Shown piece after piece: positions 22,311 through 30,138 of a stretch of 47,683 nt of DNA. How positions within the stretch are numbered: the first letter of the stretch is position 1; each line of letters begins with the position of its first letter. The stretch is from Streptomyces wedmorensis (GTDB lineage Bacteria; Actinomycetota; Actinomycetes; Streptomycetales; Streptomycetaceae). The position numbers and the translations under genes are program-made. Location of the stretch: contig NZ_JNWK01000054.1 of the NCBI RefSeq assembly GCF_000716445.1, forward strand, positions 1 to 47,683, read 5' to 3'. Below the pieces are notes generated by a model. That model was not told where the DNA came from. It made no database searches and worked only from the letters and a program-made list of their open reading frames with translations.

Positions 22311-22699
22311 TGCCCAGCCCTCCCCTGTTCCCCCGCCGTACGACCGCGCCACTCTAACCGAGCCTTTATGGACCAAGGGCCCGGCGATCGGGGCCTTTCG
22401 CCGCCCCCCGGAAGGGTGACGGGCGCGCAGTATGGATGTCGAGCCCGGAGGATCTGGCAGGAATCCGAAGGGCTCCTGGAACCGGCCCGCACTGCGGGGT
22501 CCGCGCCGCGAGCTTCCCCCCTGAACGCGGCGCAGGACTTGCAGGTCCGGTTCTCATCGGGGGGAACGGCTTGTCCCCCCGATGCCGTTCCCCCCGTCCT
22601 GGCGCCCCTGCCCGACGAAGAGGCCCCGGCCGCGCCCCGAGCGCTGACCGGGGCCTTTCGCGTCCGCGCCGCCGCCCCGCAAGGGCCCCGGGAAACGCC
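22311..22699. other. Gene-free interval with competing hairpins
   Basis: No convincing coding frame. At 22556-22596 one G-rich arm can pair with either of two C-rich arms: ATCGGGGGGA (22556-22565) with 22574-22583, or CGGGGGGAACGGC (22558-22570) with 22584-22596, both perfect. The phrase CGGGGCCTTTCGC occurs twice (about 22390 and 22650). It may hold a leader or small RNA, but I see no clear promoter. Confidence 0.45.
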
Positions 22700-22731
22700 G
22701 AAGGGCCCGACGCTGATGCGTCGGGCCCTTC
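22700..22731 (-). terminator. Terminator downstream of tRNA-Ser
   Basis: GAAGGGCCCGACGC (22700-22713) pairs perfectly with 22718-22731 around a 4-base loop. It begins 9 bases beyond the tRNA 3' end on the minus strand; there is no long T run. Confidence 0.85.
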
Positions 22732-22739
22732 GATCGAAG

Positions 22740-22824
22740 CGGTAGCGGAGGGATTTGAACCCTCGGTGAGTTTCCCCACACTCGCTTTCGAGGCGAGCTC
22801 CTTCGGCCGCTCGGACACGCTACC
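22740..22824 (-). tRNA. tRNA-Ser(CGA)
   Basis: An 85-nt class II tRNA with acceptor GGTAGCG/CGCTACC and G73. The anticodon stem CTCGC/GCGAG encloses loop CTCGAAA (anticodon CGA), a long variable arm follows, and the T loop is GGTTCAAATCC. CCA is not encoded. It reads UCG serine codons. The remembered Streptomyces order of tRNA-Ser between sigF and tadA is seen here. Confidence 0.97.
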
Positions 22825-22891
22825 GAGAGAGAGCTTAGCCGAAGTTGGCGCTGCGATGAAATCCGTATCGAAGCCCAGGTCGGAGCAGGGG

Positions 22892-23491
22892 TCAGCGGGA
22901 GCGGAAGAAGGCCGTCAACTGCTCGGCGCAGGCGTCGCCGAGCACGCCGTGGATCACCTCGGGGCGGTGGTTGAGCCGACGGTCCCGGACGAGGTCCCAG
23001 AGCGAGCCGGCCGCGCCCGCCTTCTCGTCGAGCGCGCCGAACACCACCCGCTCGACCCGCGACTGGACGAGGGCCCCCGCGCACATCACGCACGGCTCCA
23101 GGGTCACGACCAGCGTGCACCCCGTCAGACGCCACTCCCCGGTCGCGGCGGCCGCCCGGCGCAGCGCGAGCACCTCGGCGTGCGCGGTGGGGTCACCGGC
23201 CGCCTCGCGCTCGTTGTGCGCCCGCGCGAGGACCTCGCCGTCCGGGCCGAGCACGACCGCGCCGACCGGCACGTCACCGGCCGGCTCGGCCGCGGCCGCC
23301 TCGGCGAGCGCGAGCCGCATGGCGCCCTGCCAGGGATCCCGTACGGGATCGGGAACGGCCCCCGGGACGCGCTCGGTCCCGGGGGCTTCGCCCGCGTCGC
23401 CGGCCTCGGGGACGTCCCGTACGTGATCGGCCCCGGACGCGTCCCGTACGGGATCGGTCCCGGGGTTCGGAGCCGGTACCGCTCGTGCCAC
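22892..23491 (-). CDS. tadA: tRNA adenosine(34) deaminase TadA
   Basis: A 199-residue enzyme that converts A34 to inosine in tRNA-Arg(ACG). Zinc and catalytic residues are visible: H104-A-E106, and C134 and C137 in PCVMC. The deaminase core starts near residue 52. The preceding ~50 residues are an acidic/Pro-rich extension encoded by palindromic DNA repeats. The GTG start shares one base with the stop of the upstream gene (TAGTG), so translation is coupled and the extension is probably real; a shorter start at M58 is the alternative. Confidence 0.92.
   Translation of the reverse strand: MARAVPAPNPGTDPVRDASGADHVRDVPEAGDAGEAPGTERVPGAVPDPVRDPWQGAMRLALAEAAAAEPAGDVPVGAVVLGPDGEVLARAHNEREAAGDPTAHAEVLALRRAAAATGEWRLTGCTLVVTLEPCVMCAGALVQSRVERVVFGALDEKAGAAGSLWDLVRDRRLNHRPEVIHGVLGDACAEQLTAFFRSR
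23335..23457. repeat. Palindromic repeats in the 5' part of tadA
   Basis: Three copies of a palindromic unit around TCCCGTACGGGATCGG: 23335-23352 (inner 16 bp perfect palindrome GATCCCGTACGGGATC), 23413-23430 and 23440-23457; the last two are 27 bp apart, in frame. They encode the repeated DPVRD/DHVRD residues of the TadA extension. Confidence 0.85.
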
Positions 23492-24030
23492 TAGCGCACG
23501 GCCTCCAGTACCTCGGCCGCGCCCAGCGCCTCGGCGATCACCGCGAGGGCGTCGCTGTCGAGGGCGCGGAGCTCGCGCTCCGACAGACCGAGGTCCGCGA
23601 GGACCAGGGAGTCGCCGACGGGAGCGGACGGTACGGCCCCGGCGGCCTCGTCGTCCCCGTCGGCCTCGTCGGCGAGCGGTTCCCCGTCCTCCGTGCCGTC
23701 CAGGTCCAGGGCTTCCAGCTCGTCGAGCTCGGCGTCGAGGTCCTCGCCGAGGATCTCCCGGGTGAGGATCTCCCCGTACGAGGAACGGGCGGCGGCGGCG
23801 CCGTCCGAGACGTAGATCCGAGGGTCTTCCTCACCCTCGATCCGTACGATCCCGAACCACGCGTCCTCCTGCTCGATGTAGACGATCACCGTGTCGTCGT
23901 CCGAGGCCTCGCGGGCCAGCTCGGCCAGATCCGACAGGGTCTCCACGTCGTCGAGCTCCGTGTCGCTCGCTTCCCACCCGTCTTCGGTGCGCGCGAGCAG
24001 TGCGGCGAAGTACACCTGACTCTCTCCCAC
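23491..24030 (-). CDS. tRNA adenosine deaminase-associated protein
   Basis: A 179-residue, strongly acidic protein conserved beside tadA in actinobacteria. MGESQVYFAALLARTEDGWE begins the conserved N-terminal domain (about 1-80), followed by an Asp/Glu-rich linker (about 95-130) and a small helical C-terminal part (LGLSERELRALDSDALAVIA). GTG start at 24030. It is coupled to tadA through the TAGTG overlap. Its role is unknown; a partner of TadA is an inference from the fixed gene order. Confidence 0.87.
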   Translation of the reverse strand: MGESQVYFAALLARTEDGWEASDTELDDVETLSDLAELAREASDDDTVIVYIEQEDAWFGIVRIEGEEDPRIYVSDGAAAARSSYGEILTREILGEDLDAELDELEALDLDGTEDGEPLADEADGDDEAAGAVPSAPVGDSLVLADLGLSERELRALDSDALAVIAEALGAAEVLEAVR

Positions 24031-24241
24031 TGATCAGAGGTGTGACGTTCCGGCGGCGCGCTCCTGGTGCCCCGCCCAATCGGCATCGTGACAGAAACGG
24101 GGCGCGCAGGAGAGGTCTTCGGTCCTTGCGTCGTGCATCAGTCTGAACGACACCGCCATCGGGCGGGCGTGCGACCCCGGCGCACGAGGGGGGCGCACGA
24201 CGGGCCCCGGCGGCGCGTGGCCACCTTCGGCCCCGGAGGCC

Positions 24242-24451
24242 TCACCAGCGGAAGGTCCGCATGCGCATGGCCTGCCGCATCCGGGCGGCCCGGGCGCGCC
24301 GCGGCTGCACGCGTTCGCGCAGCGCCTTGGCCTCGTTCAGCTCGCGGAGGAACTGGGCGCGGCGCCTGCGGCGCTCCGCGTCGGTCTCCGGTGCCGGCGT
24401 GCGGGCCGCCCCCTCGGCGGCTTCCTCGGCCGGTTCTTCCAGGTCGGGCAT
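24242..24451 (-). CDS. Small basic conserved protein
   Basis: A 69-residue protein with an acidic N-terminal third (MPDLEEPAEEAAEG) and an extremely basic, helical remainder (ERRRRRAQFLRELNEAKALR, then RMRQAMRMRTFRW). It looks like a nucleic-acid or ribosome-binding peptide. It is divergent from upp with 93 bases between. The start could instead be a GTG three or four codons upstream. I recognise it only as a conserved Streptomyces hypothetical protein. Confidence 0.68.
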   Translation of the reverse strand: MPDLEEPAEEAAEGAARTPAPETDAERRRRRAQFLRELNEAKALRERVQPRRARAARMRQAMRMRTFRW

Positions 24452-24509
24452 CGGCCACACCACCCCATCGCTGGGTCCCTGTGCCCCCCACCTTCCCCCA
24501 GTGGCGTGG

Positions 24510-24545
24510 GTCGACGCCAGTGCGCGGCGGGCTACTGTTGAGCCA
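24510..24545 (+). promoter_or_regulatory. upp promoter, predicted leaderless
   Basis: GTCGAC (24510-24515) and TACTGT (24533-24538) are 17 bp apart. The -10 hexamer ends six bases before the ATG, which puts the expected transcript start on the A of the start codon. No ribosome site is visible. Confidence 0.6.
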
Positions 24546-25180
24546 TGCGTCTCCACGTCGTCGACCACCCCCTGGTCGCCCACAAGCTCACCACCCTGCG
24601 CGACAAGCGCACGGACTCCGCGACCTTCCGCCGTCTCGCCGACGAGCTGGTCACCCTGCTCGCCTACGAGGCCACCAGGGACGTCCGGACCGAGCAGGTC
24701 GACATCGAGACCCCCGTGACGCCCACGACCGGCGTGAAGCTGTCGCACCCGCGTCCGCTGGTGGTCCCGATCCTGCGTGCCGGTCTCGGCATGCTCGACG
24801 GCATGGTCCGGCTGCTGCCGACCGCCGAGGTCGGCTTCCTCGGCATGATCCGCAACGAGGAGACGCTGGAGGCGTCGACCTACGCCACGCGGATGCCGGA
24901 GGACCTCTCGGGCCGCCAGGTGTACGTCCTCGACCCGATGCTGGCGACCGGCGGCACGCTGGTCGCGGCGATCCAGGAGCTCATCAAGCGCGGCGCGGAC
25001 GACGTCACCGCCGTCGTGCTCCTCGCCGCCCCGGAGGGCGTCGAGGTCATGGAGCGCGAGCTCGCCGGCACGCCGGTCACCGTCGTGACGGCCTCGGTGG
25101 ACGAGCGCCTCAACGAGAACGGCTACATCGTCCCGGGCCTGGGCGACGCGGGCGACCGCATGTACGGCTCCGCCGAATAA
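24545..25180 (+). CDS. upp: Uracil phosphoribosyltransferase
   Basis: A 211-residue enzyme of pyrimidine salvage: uracil + PRPP to UMP + pyrophosphate. Start [20 protein letters not shown] is diagnostic. The PRPP loop [10 protein letters not shown] is at 128-137 and the uracil-binding [13 protein letters not shown] at the C-terminus. Length is normal for the family. Transcription is probably leaderless. The stop codon lies in the first unit of a 24-bp tandem repeat. Confidence 0.98.
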   Translation: MRLHVVDHPLVAHKLTTLRDKRTDSATFRRLADELVTLLAYEATRDVRTEQVDIETPVTPTTGVKLSHPRPLVVPILRAGLGMLDGMVRLLPTAEVGFLGMIRNEETLEASTYATRMPEDLSGRQVYVLDPMLATGGTLVAAIQELIKRGADDVTAVVLLAAPEGVEVMERELAGTPVTVVTASVDERLNENGYIVPGLGDAGDRMYGSAE

Positions 25181-25275
25181 GGCACTGTCGGCTCCGCCGA
25201 ATAAGGCACTGTCGGCTCCGCCGAATAAAGCACCGTCGGCTCCGCCGAATAAGGCACCGTCGGCTCCGCCGAGCA
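25166..25275 (+). repeat. 24-bp tandem repeat (4.6 copies) starting on the upp stop codon
   Basis: Units at 25166-25189, 25190-25213, 25214-25237 and 25238-25261 plus a partial copy. Each contains GGCTCCGCCGAATAA, the last four upp codons and stop. Because 24 is a multiple of three, every unit repeats the stop in frame. Copies 1 and 2 are identical; 3 and 4 have one or two changes. Confidence 0.95.
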
Positions 25276-25280
25276 GTCCT

Positions 25281-25910
25281 TCAGCACTTTCCGGTCGGTA
25301 CGGGCGCGGGCTTGGTCAGGGCGACCAGGGCCGCGTCCGCCGTCGTTTTCGGGGACAGCGTCTTGAAGGCGGTGCCGATGATCAGGTCCACGTCCGCCGT
25401 GGCGCGGGTGTCCGTCTTGGTCGTGGCGCCCGTGAGCTGGGTGCCGAGGACCGGGAAGGCTCCCTTGGTGGCCGCGGGGGCGCCGAGGAGCAGGCCGGCG
25501 CCGGGGACCTTCTTGTCGTAGGCGGTGGGCGCGTTCCCCACCTTGCCGATCTTGAAGCCGCGCTTCTTGAGCTCGTCGGCGGTCGTCTTGGCGAGACCGC
25601 TGCGCGGGGTCGCGTTGTAGACGTTGACCGTGATCTGCCCGGGCTTGGGGAGGGCGGCGGCGGGCGTGGTGGTCGCCTTGACGACGGGCTTGCAGTCGGC
25701 CTGCTTGCCGGCGGTCGTCTTCGTGCCGTCGCCGCCGGAGAAGACGTCGACGAGCTGGAGCGTGCCCCAGCCGGCCGCGCCGAGCACGACCATCGCGGCG
25801 GCGGACGCGAGGACGATCCTGCGCCGGCGGTGGGGGCGGCGCATGCGCGGGTAGACGTCCCCCGTGATGCGGTACTTTCCGCCCATTCCGGGGGGAGTGA
25901 GCATGCTCAT
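25281..25910 (-). CDS. LytR_C domain membrane protein
   Basis: A 209-residue protein. A basic cytoplasmic tail (RPHRRRR) precedes one transmembrane helix (about 32-54), then a Thr/Lys-rich linker and a LytR/CpsA/Psr C-terminal domain (about 90-205: ITVNVYNATPRSGLAKTTAD, then DVDLIIGTAFKTLSP). It lacks the catalytic LCP domain. Stand-alone LytR_C proteins are thought to act outside the membrane in envelope assembly. Convergent to upp. Confidence 0.88.
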   Translation of the reverse strand: MSMLTPPGMGGKYRITGDVYPRMRRPHRRRRIVLASAAAMVVLGAAGWGTLQLVDVFSGGDGTKTTAGKQADCKPVVKATTTPAAALPKPGQITVNVYNATPRSGLAKTTADELKKRGFKIGKVGNAPTAYDKKVPGAGLLLGAPAATKGAFPVLGTQLTGATTKTDTRATADVDLIIGTAFKTLSPKTTADAALVALTKPAPVPTGKC

Positions 25911-26026
25911 GAACGCAGCGTAGTGCCGCCCGTCGGCGATGCCTACTTGATGATCATGTGATCGCGTCCGGATGGGGTCGAACTGACCCCGAAAGGGTCA
26001 GCGCGGAAGGGCCGAGCGGCTCCGTC

Positions 26027-26323
26027 TCAGTCCATCTCGAGGACGCGGGCGTGCAGCACCTGGCGCTGCTGGAGCGCCGCGCGCACGGCGCGGTGCAGCC
26101 CGTCTTCCAGATAGAGATCGCCGCGCCACTTCACGACGTGCGCGAAGAGGTCGCCGTAGAACGTGGAGTCCTCGGCGAGCAGCGTCTCCAGGTCCAGCTG
26201 GCCCTTGGTGGTGACCAGCTGGTCGAGGCGGACCGGGCGCGGGGCGACGTCCGCCCACTGCCGGGTGCTTTCCCGGCCGTGGTCGGGATACGGCTTTCCG
26301 TTACCGATGCGCTTGAAGATCAC
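26027..26323 (-). CDS. Conserved 98-residue protein (sometimes labelled VapB-like antitoxin)
   Basis: MIFKRIGNGKPYPDHGRES starts a protein with a basic N-terminal part, a central VRLDQLVTTKGQLDLETLLA segment and YLEDGLHRAVRAALQQRQVL near the end. It is highly conserved in actinobacteria at this locus. Databases often attach a VapB antitoxin name, but no VapC toxin gene is adjacent here, so a toxin-antitoxin role is doubtful. The gene is divergent from the HerA-like gene. Confidence 0.75.
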   Translation of the reverse strand: MIFKRIGNGKPYPDHGRESTRQWADVAPRPVRLDQLVTTKGQLDLETLLAEDSTFYGDLFAHVVKWRGDLYLEDGLHRAVRAALQQRQVLHARVLEMD

Positions 26324-26420
26324 ACGGAAAGCCTACCGGGCGAGCGGCTTCCGGCGCAGCCACGCGCGACCGATGGGATGCTGGTGCAAACCGTGACAAA
26401 ACCGAAATCGGGGTGCCGTC

Positions 26421-28076
26421 ATGAGCGTGAGCGAGCCGCCGTCGGCCACCGGAGGGGCCCAGCCCGCCCCGGCGGCCCAGGCACCGGCGGCCCAGGCCGC
26501 GGCCCCCGCGGCGGGGCCCGCCGCCGAGATCGCCGCCGGGTACGCCTTCGACGGCCCGGCACTCGACCTGGGGGCGCTGCTCTGGGACGGCGCGTGTCAC
26601 CCGGACGCGCCGATCCGCGTCCCGCTGCCCGTCCTCAACCGCCACGGCCTGGTCGCGGGCGCCACGGGCACCGGCAAGACGAAGACGCTCCAGCTGATCG
26701 CCGAGCAGCTGTCCGGGCACGGGGTGCCGGTCTTCCTCGCCGACATCAAGGGCGACGTCTCCGGGATCTCCGCCCCCGGCGAGGACGGCGGGAGGGTCGG
26801 GCAGCGGGCCGCCGAGGTCGGCCAGGAGTGGCGGGCGACCGGCTTCCCCTGCGAGTTCTACGGCCTCGGGGGGCTCGGCCCCGGCATCCCGGTGCGCGCC
26901 ACGGTGACCAGCTTCGGCCCGGTGCTGCTCTCGAAGGTCCTCCAGCTCAACCGGACGCAGGAGCAGTCGCTCGGCCTGATCTTCCACTACGCCGACGCCA
27001 AGGGCCTGGAACTGGTCGACCTCAAGGACCTGCGGGCCGTGGTGGCCTTCCTGGTCTCGGACACCGGGAAGGCCGAGCTGAAGGGCATCGGCGGACTCTC
27101 GACGGTGACGGCCGGGGTGATCCTGCGGGCGATCACGGCCTTCGAGCAGCAGGGGGCGGGCGGGTTCTTCGGGGAGCCGGAGTTCGACACGAGCGAGTTC
27201 CTGCGGACGGCGGCGGACGGGCGCGGGACCGTCTCGGTCCTGGAGCTGCCGGCCGTGCAGGACAAGCCGCAGCTGTTCTCGACGTTCCTGATGTGGATGC
27301 TCGCGGACCTCTTCCACGACCTGCCGGAGGTCGGCGACCCGGAGAAGCCGAAGCTGGTCTTCTTCTTCGACGAGGCGCACCTGCTCTTCAAGGGGGCCTC
27401 GAAGGCGTTCCTGGAGTCGATCACGCAGACCGTGCGGCTGATCCGCTCGAAGGGCGTCGGCGTGTTCCTCGTGACGCAGACCCCGAAGGACGTCCCCGCG
27501 GACGTGCTCGCGCAGCTCGGCAACCGGGTGCAGCACGCGCTGCGCGCCTTCACCCCGGACGACGCCAAGGCGCTCAAGGCGACCGTACGGACCTTCCCGA
27601 AGTCGCCGTACGACCTGGAGGAGGTGCTCACCGGGCTCGGGACGGGCGAGGCGGTGGTCACCGTACTGAGCGAGAAGGGCGCGCCGACGCCGGTGGCGGC
27701 GACGCGGCTGCGGGCGCCGGAGTCGCTGATGGGCCCGGTCGACGCGGCGGCCCTGGACGCGGCGGTGAAGGCCTCGCCGCTGTACGGGCGGTACGCGGAG
27801 GCGGTGGACCGCGAGTCGGCGTACGAGAAGCTGACCGCCGAGCAGAAGGCGGCGGAGGCGGCGGCCCTGGAGGCGGCGGCCGCGCAGGAGGCCGAGAAGG
27901 CGGCGGAGGAGGCCGAGAAGAACGGGGCGAGGGCTCCCCGGGAGAAGGAGGAGCCCTCGCTGGCCGAACAGGTGGTGGGCAGCGGGATCTTCAAGTCCCT
28001 GGCCCGGTCGATCGGCACCCAGCTGGGCCGGGAGATCAGCCGGTCGGTCTTCGGTACCGCCCGCCGGAGGCGCTGA
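26421..28076 (+). CDS. HerA-like ATPase (DUF853 family)
   Basis: A 551-residue cytosolic ATPase. After an Ala/Pro-rich tail (about 1-40) come Walker A at 80-89 (GATGTGKTKT), Walker B near 313-323 (VFFFDEAHLLF) and an arginine-finger region near 350 (FLVTQTPKDVP). Residues about 465-520 are an Ala/Glu/Lys-rich coiled coil (AEQKAAEAAALEAAAAQEAE). The family forms hexameric DNA pumps or helicases; the bacterial stand-alone role is unclear. The TGA directly abuts the last codon of the convergent peptidase gene. Confidence 0.9.
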   Translation: MSVSEPPSATGGAQPAPAAQAPAAQAAAPAAGPAAEIAAGYAFDGPALDLGALLWDGACHPDAPIRVPLPVLNRHGLVAGATGTGKTKTLQLIAEQLSGHGVPVFLADIKGDVSGISAPGEDGGRVGQRAAEVGQEWRATGFPCEFYGLGGLGPGIPVRATVTSFGPVLLSKVLQLNRTQEQSLGLIFHYADAKGLELVDLKDLRAVVAFLVSDTGKAELKGIGGLSTVTAGVILRAITAFEQQGAGGFFGEPEFDTSEFLRTAADGRGTVSVLELPAVQDKPQLFSTFLMWMLADLFHDLPEVGDPEKPKLVFFFDEAHLLFKGASKAFLESITQTVRLIRSKGVGVFLVTQTPKDVPADVLAQLGNRVQHALRAFTPDDAKALKATVRTFPKSPYDLEEVLTGLGTGEAVVTVLSEKGAPTPVAATRLRAPESLMGPVDAAALDAAVKASPLYGRYAEAVDRESAYEKLTAEQKAAEAAALEAAAAQEAEKAAEEAEKNGARAPREKEEPSLAEQVVGSGIFKSLARSIGTQLGREISRSVFGTARRRR

Positions 28077-29630
28077 CTACTCGGTCACCTCGTGGTGGTC
28101 GTCGTGCAGGCCGCCGCCGCTGCCCGTGCCGCCGGTGGTCGGGACGGAGACGACCGGCTTGCGCAGGGAGGAGATGTCGTGGGCGTAGGTGCCCACGGAG
28201 TTGGCGATGACCTTGATGTTGGCGTCGAAGGCCGTCATGTCGATGTTCTTCAGGTCGTCGCCCTTGGCGTGGTAGTTCACGTCGTAGGCGACGCCCGCCG
28301 TGCCGCCGAACAGGGCTGCCTGGGCGGGGGTCTTGATGCCCTCGGCGCCGGTGAAGGTGCCGCCGGAGGGGATGCCGACCTCGATGAACGGGCCGTAGTC
28401 GGAGCGGCCGGTGAAGTCGGTGCCCTCGTGCGGGAGGCCGCGCTTGTCCATGAAGTCGGTGATGTCGCGCTCCAGCTGGGCGGAGCCCTCGGGGCCGGCA
28501 CCGGCGCCGACGCCGTCGGAGTTGTCGCCGTCGTAGACGAACAGGCCGTAGTTCGGCGAGGCGATCATGTCGAAGTTCAGGTAGAGCTTGATCTCGTTCT
28601 TGTCGAGCGCGGTGAGGGTGTTCACGTAGTGCTCGGAGCCGAGGAGGCCGACCTCCTCGGCCGACCACCAGGCGAAGCGGACCTTGTTGCGGACCTTGTC
28701 CTTCGACTTGGCGAGCTCCAGGGCGGTCTGGAGGAGACCGGCGGAGCCGGAGCCGTTGTCGTTGATGCCGGGGCCCGCGGTGACGGAGTCGAGGTGGGAG
28801 CCGAGCATCACGGTGTTGGCGGCGTTGCCGCCCCTGGTCTCCGCGATGACGTTGTTGGTGGAACGCTTCTCCTGGAGCTGGCGGATCTCCACGGAGAGCG
28901 ACACCGGGCCGTTCGCGAGGTCGCCGGCCAGCTTCGTGCCCTCGGCCAGCGAGATCCCGCCGGTCGGGACCTTGCCGGCGGCCGCGTCGCCGAGGGTGCC
29001 GGAGAGGGCGCCGTCGGTGTTGTTGTAGATGACGGCGGCGACGGCCCCGGCCGCGGCCGCGTTCTGCTGCTTGATCGCGAAGGTGCAGCCACCGCGCTTG
29101 ATCAGGGCGATCTTGCCGGTGAAGGTGCCGGTGGCGAAGTCGGTCGGCTCGCAGCCGTTGGTGCCGTCGGCGTCGACGGGCGCGGCCGCGAGGGCCGCCG
29201 TGATGCCGCCGACCGGGGTGGACTTGGTGTACGTCATCGCCTTGATGTCGAGCGCGCGGGGCGCGGGCGAGACGACGGAGGCCTTCTCGGCGAGCGTCTC
29301 CGTGTACTGGAAGTCGAACTTCTGGTATCGGACGTCGTATCCGGCCTTCTTCAGCTGCGTGTAGACGTACGCGGCCGAGGCGTCGTGGCCGAGGGAGCCG
29401 GCCGCGCGGTGACCGCCGGCCGAGTCGGCTATCGCCTGGAACTTCTGCAGGTGCTTGTAGGCGTCCTGAGCGGTGGTTTCGCGGACCAGCTTCTTCGCCA
29501 GCTTGGCGGCATCGCGGGCGGGTGCGGCCGTGGGGTCCTGTCCCGCGGTGGCGGGGGAGGCGAGGACCAGCGGGGTGGCGAGTGCGGCGGCGGCCAAAAT
29601 GGCCGCGGCACGGCGCTGGGTTGCGTTCAC
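28077..29630 (-). CDS. Secreted M28-family zinc aminopeptidase with PA domain
   Basis: A 517-residue exported enzyme. Signal peptide residues 1-29 (cleavage ATA-G). A protease-associated domain spans about 150-235. The di-zinc M28 centre is visible: H279-x-D281 in GSHLDSV, bridging D291, catalytic E325 with ligand E326 in WWSAEEVG, D354, and a histidine in NYHAKGDD near 470. It resembles Streptomyces aminopeptidase S-type enzymes that release N-terminal residues from extracellular peptides. GTG start with AAGGA upstream. The C-terminal tail has a short His/Asp stretch (GGGLHDDHHE). Confidence 0.93.
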   Translation of the reverse strand: MNATQRRAAAILAAAALATPLVLASPATAGQDPTAAPARDAAKLAKKLVRETTAQDAYKHLQKFQAIADSAGGHRAAGSLGHDASAAYVYTQLKKAGYDVRYQKFDFQYTETLAEKASVVSPAPRALDIKAMTYTKSTPVGGITAALAAAPVDADGTNGCEPTDFATGTFTGKIALIKRGGCTFAIKQQNAAAAGAVAAVIYNNTDGALSGTLGDAAAGKVPTGGISLAEGTKLAGDLANGPVSLSVEIRQLQEKRSTNNVIAETRGGNAANTVMLGSHLDSVTAGPGINDNGSGSAGLLQTALELAKSKDKVRNKVRFAWWSAEEVGLLGSEHYVNTLTALDKNEIKLYLNFDMIASPNYGLFVYDGDNSDGVGAGAGPEGSAQLERDITDFMDKRGLPHEGTDFTGRSDYGPFIEVGIPSGGTFTGAEGIKTPAQAALFGGTAGVAYDVNYHAKGDDLKNIDMTAFDANIKVIANSVGTYAHDISSLRKPVVSVPTTGGTGSGGGLHDDHHEVTE

Positions 29631-29738
29631 AGAAGTCCTTCCCGTTACGGACGAGGTTGAGGGGAAGTTAGCGATATCGGGGGCATTCTGTGAACAGGTC
29701 CTGCGGAATTCCTGTCAACTCGAACAGGATTGACATGT

Positions 29739-29753
29739 GGAATTATCAATTCC
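29739..29753. other. AT-rich palindrome at the end of the HhH-GPD remnant
   Basis: GGAATT-ATC-AATTCC is a perfect dyad in an unusually AT-rich patch, and it contains the TGA stop of the minus-strand gene. It sits 110 bp upstream of the peptidase start and may be an operator for that gene. Confidence 0.4.
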
Positions 29754-30039
29754 CGGGGGATTTCCGCTCCTTGGCGGCTTTCGCCGCTTTCGCCGTCGCG
29801 TTCTCCGACAGCAGCGCCGCGAACTCCTCCGGATCCCGCGCCGCGATCTCGTGCGCGTCCGGATCGTCCGCGCCGAGCCGCGAGGCGATCGTGTACGGCC
29901 CCGAGAACGCCCACTCCATCGGCACCTGCTGATCGAGCAGCATGCCGACGGGCGCGGCGAGCGGCGACCGCCCGAGCAGCGCGTCCGCGTCCGGCTGCCG
30001 GGCGAGGTGGATCTCGGGCGTCTCGAGCACGGGACTCAT
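29746..30039 (-). pseudogene. HhH-GPD base-excision repair protein, internally deleted
   Basis: A 97-residue frame. Residues 1-80 match the start of Streptomyces HhH-GPD DNA-glycosylase-like proteins (IHLARQPDADALLGRSPLAA, then GMLLDQQVPMEWAFSGPYTI, then DPEEFAALL). The last 17 residues (ATAKAAKAAKERKSPGN) resemble the Lys/Ala tail that ends the roughly 190-residue relatives. The intervening ~100 residues, with the LPGFGKQKA hairpin that binds DNA, are absent. The frame is intact, so a clean in-frame deletion seems likely. Comparison with relatives is from memory. Any product should lack glycosylase function. Confidence 0.62.
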
Positions 30040-30138
30040 GCTCCGATCATCGCGCGGCGGCCGCCCGCCCGCCTGGTGGGTTCACCTTTTCGCGAACGGG
30101 TGCCACCAGCACCGGGGCGGGCGGGCGCCGCCGGTGCC

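Noticed and set aside
22311..22699. Additional tRNA gene next to tRNA-Ser
   Set aside because: The stems present do not form a cloverleaf and no T-loop motif (GGTTCRANYCC) occurs in the interval.
24067..25521. Plus-strand 484-codon frame across upp
   Set aside because: It is a +1 shadow of upp with Arg/Gly-rich sequence; the upp frame is unambiguous.
26027..26323. VapB antitoxin of a toxin-antitoxin pair
   Set aside because: No VapC/PIN-domain gene lies on either side; the neighbour is a HerA-like ATPase on the opposite strand, so a toxin-antitoxin operon is not supported.
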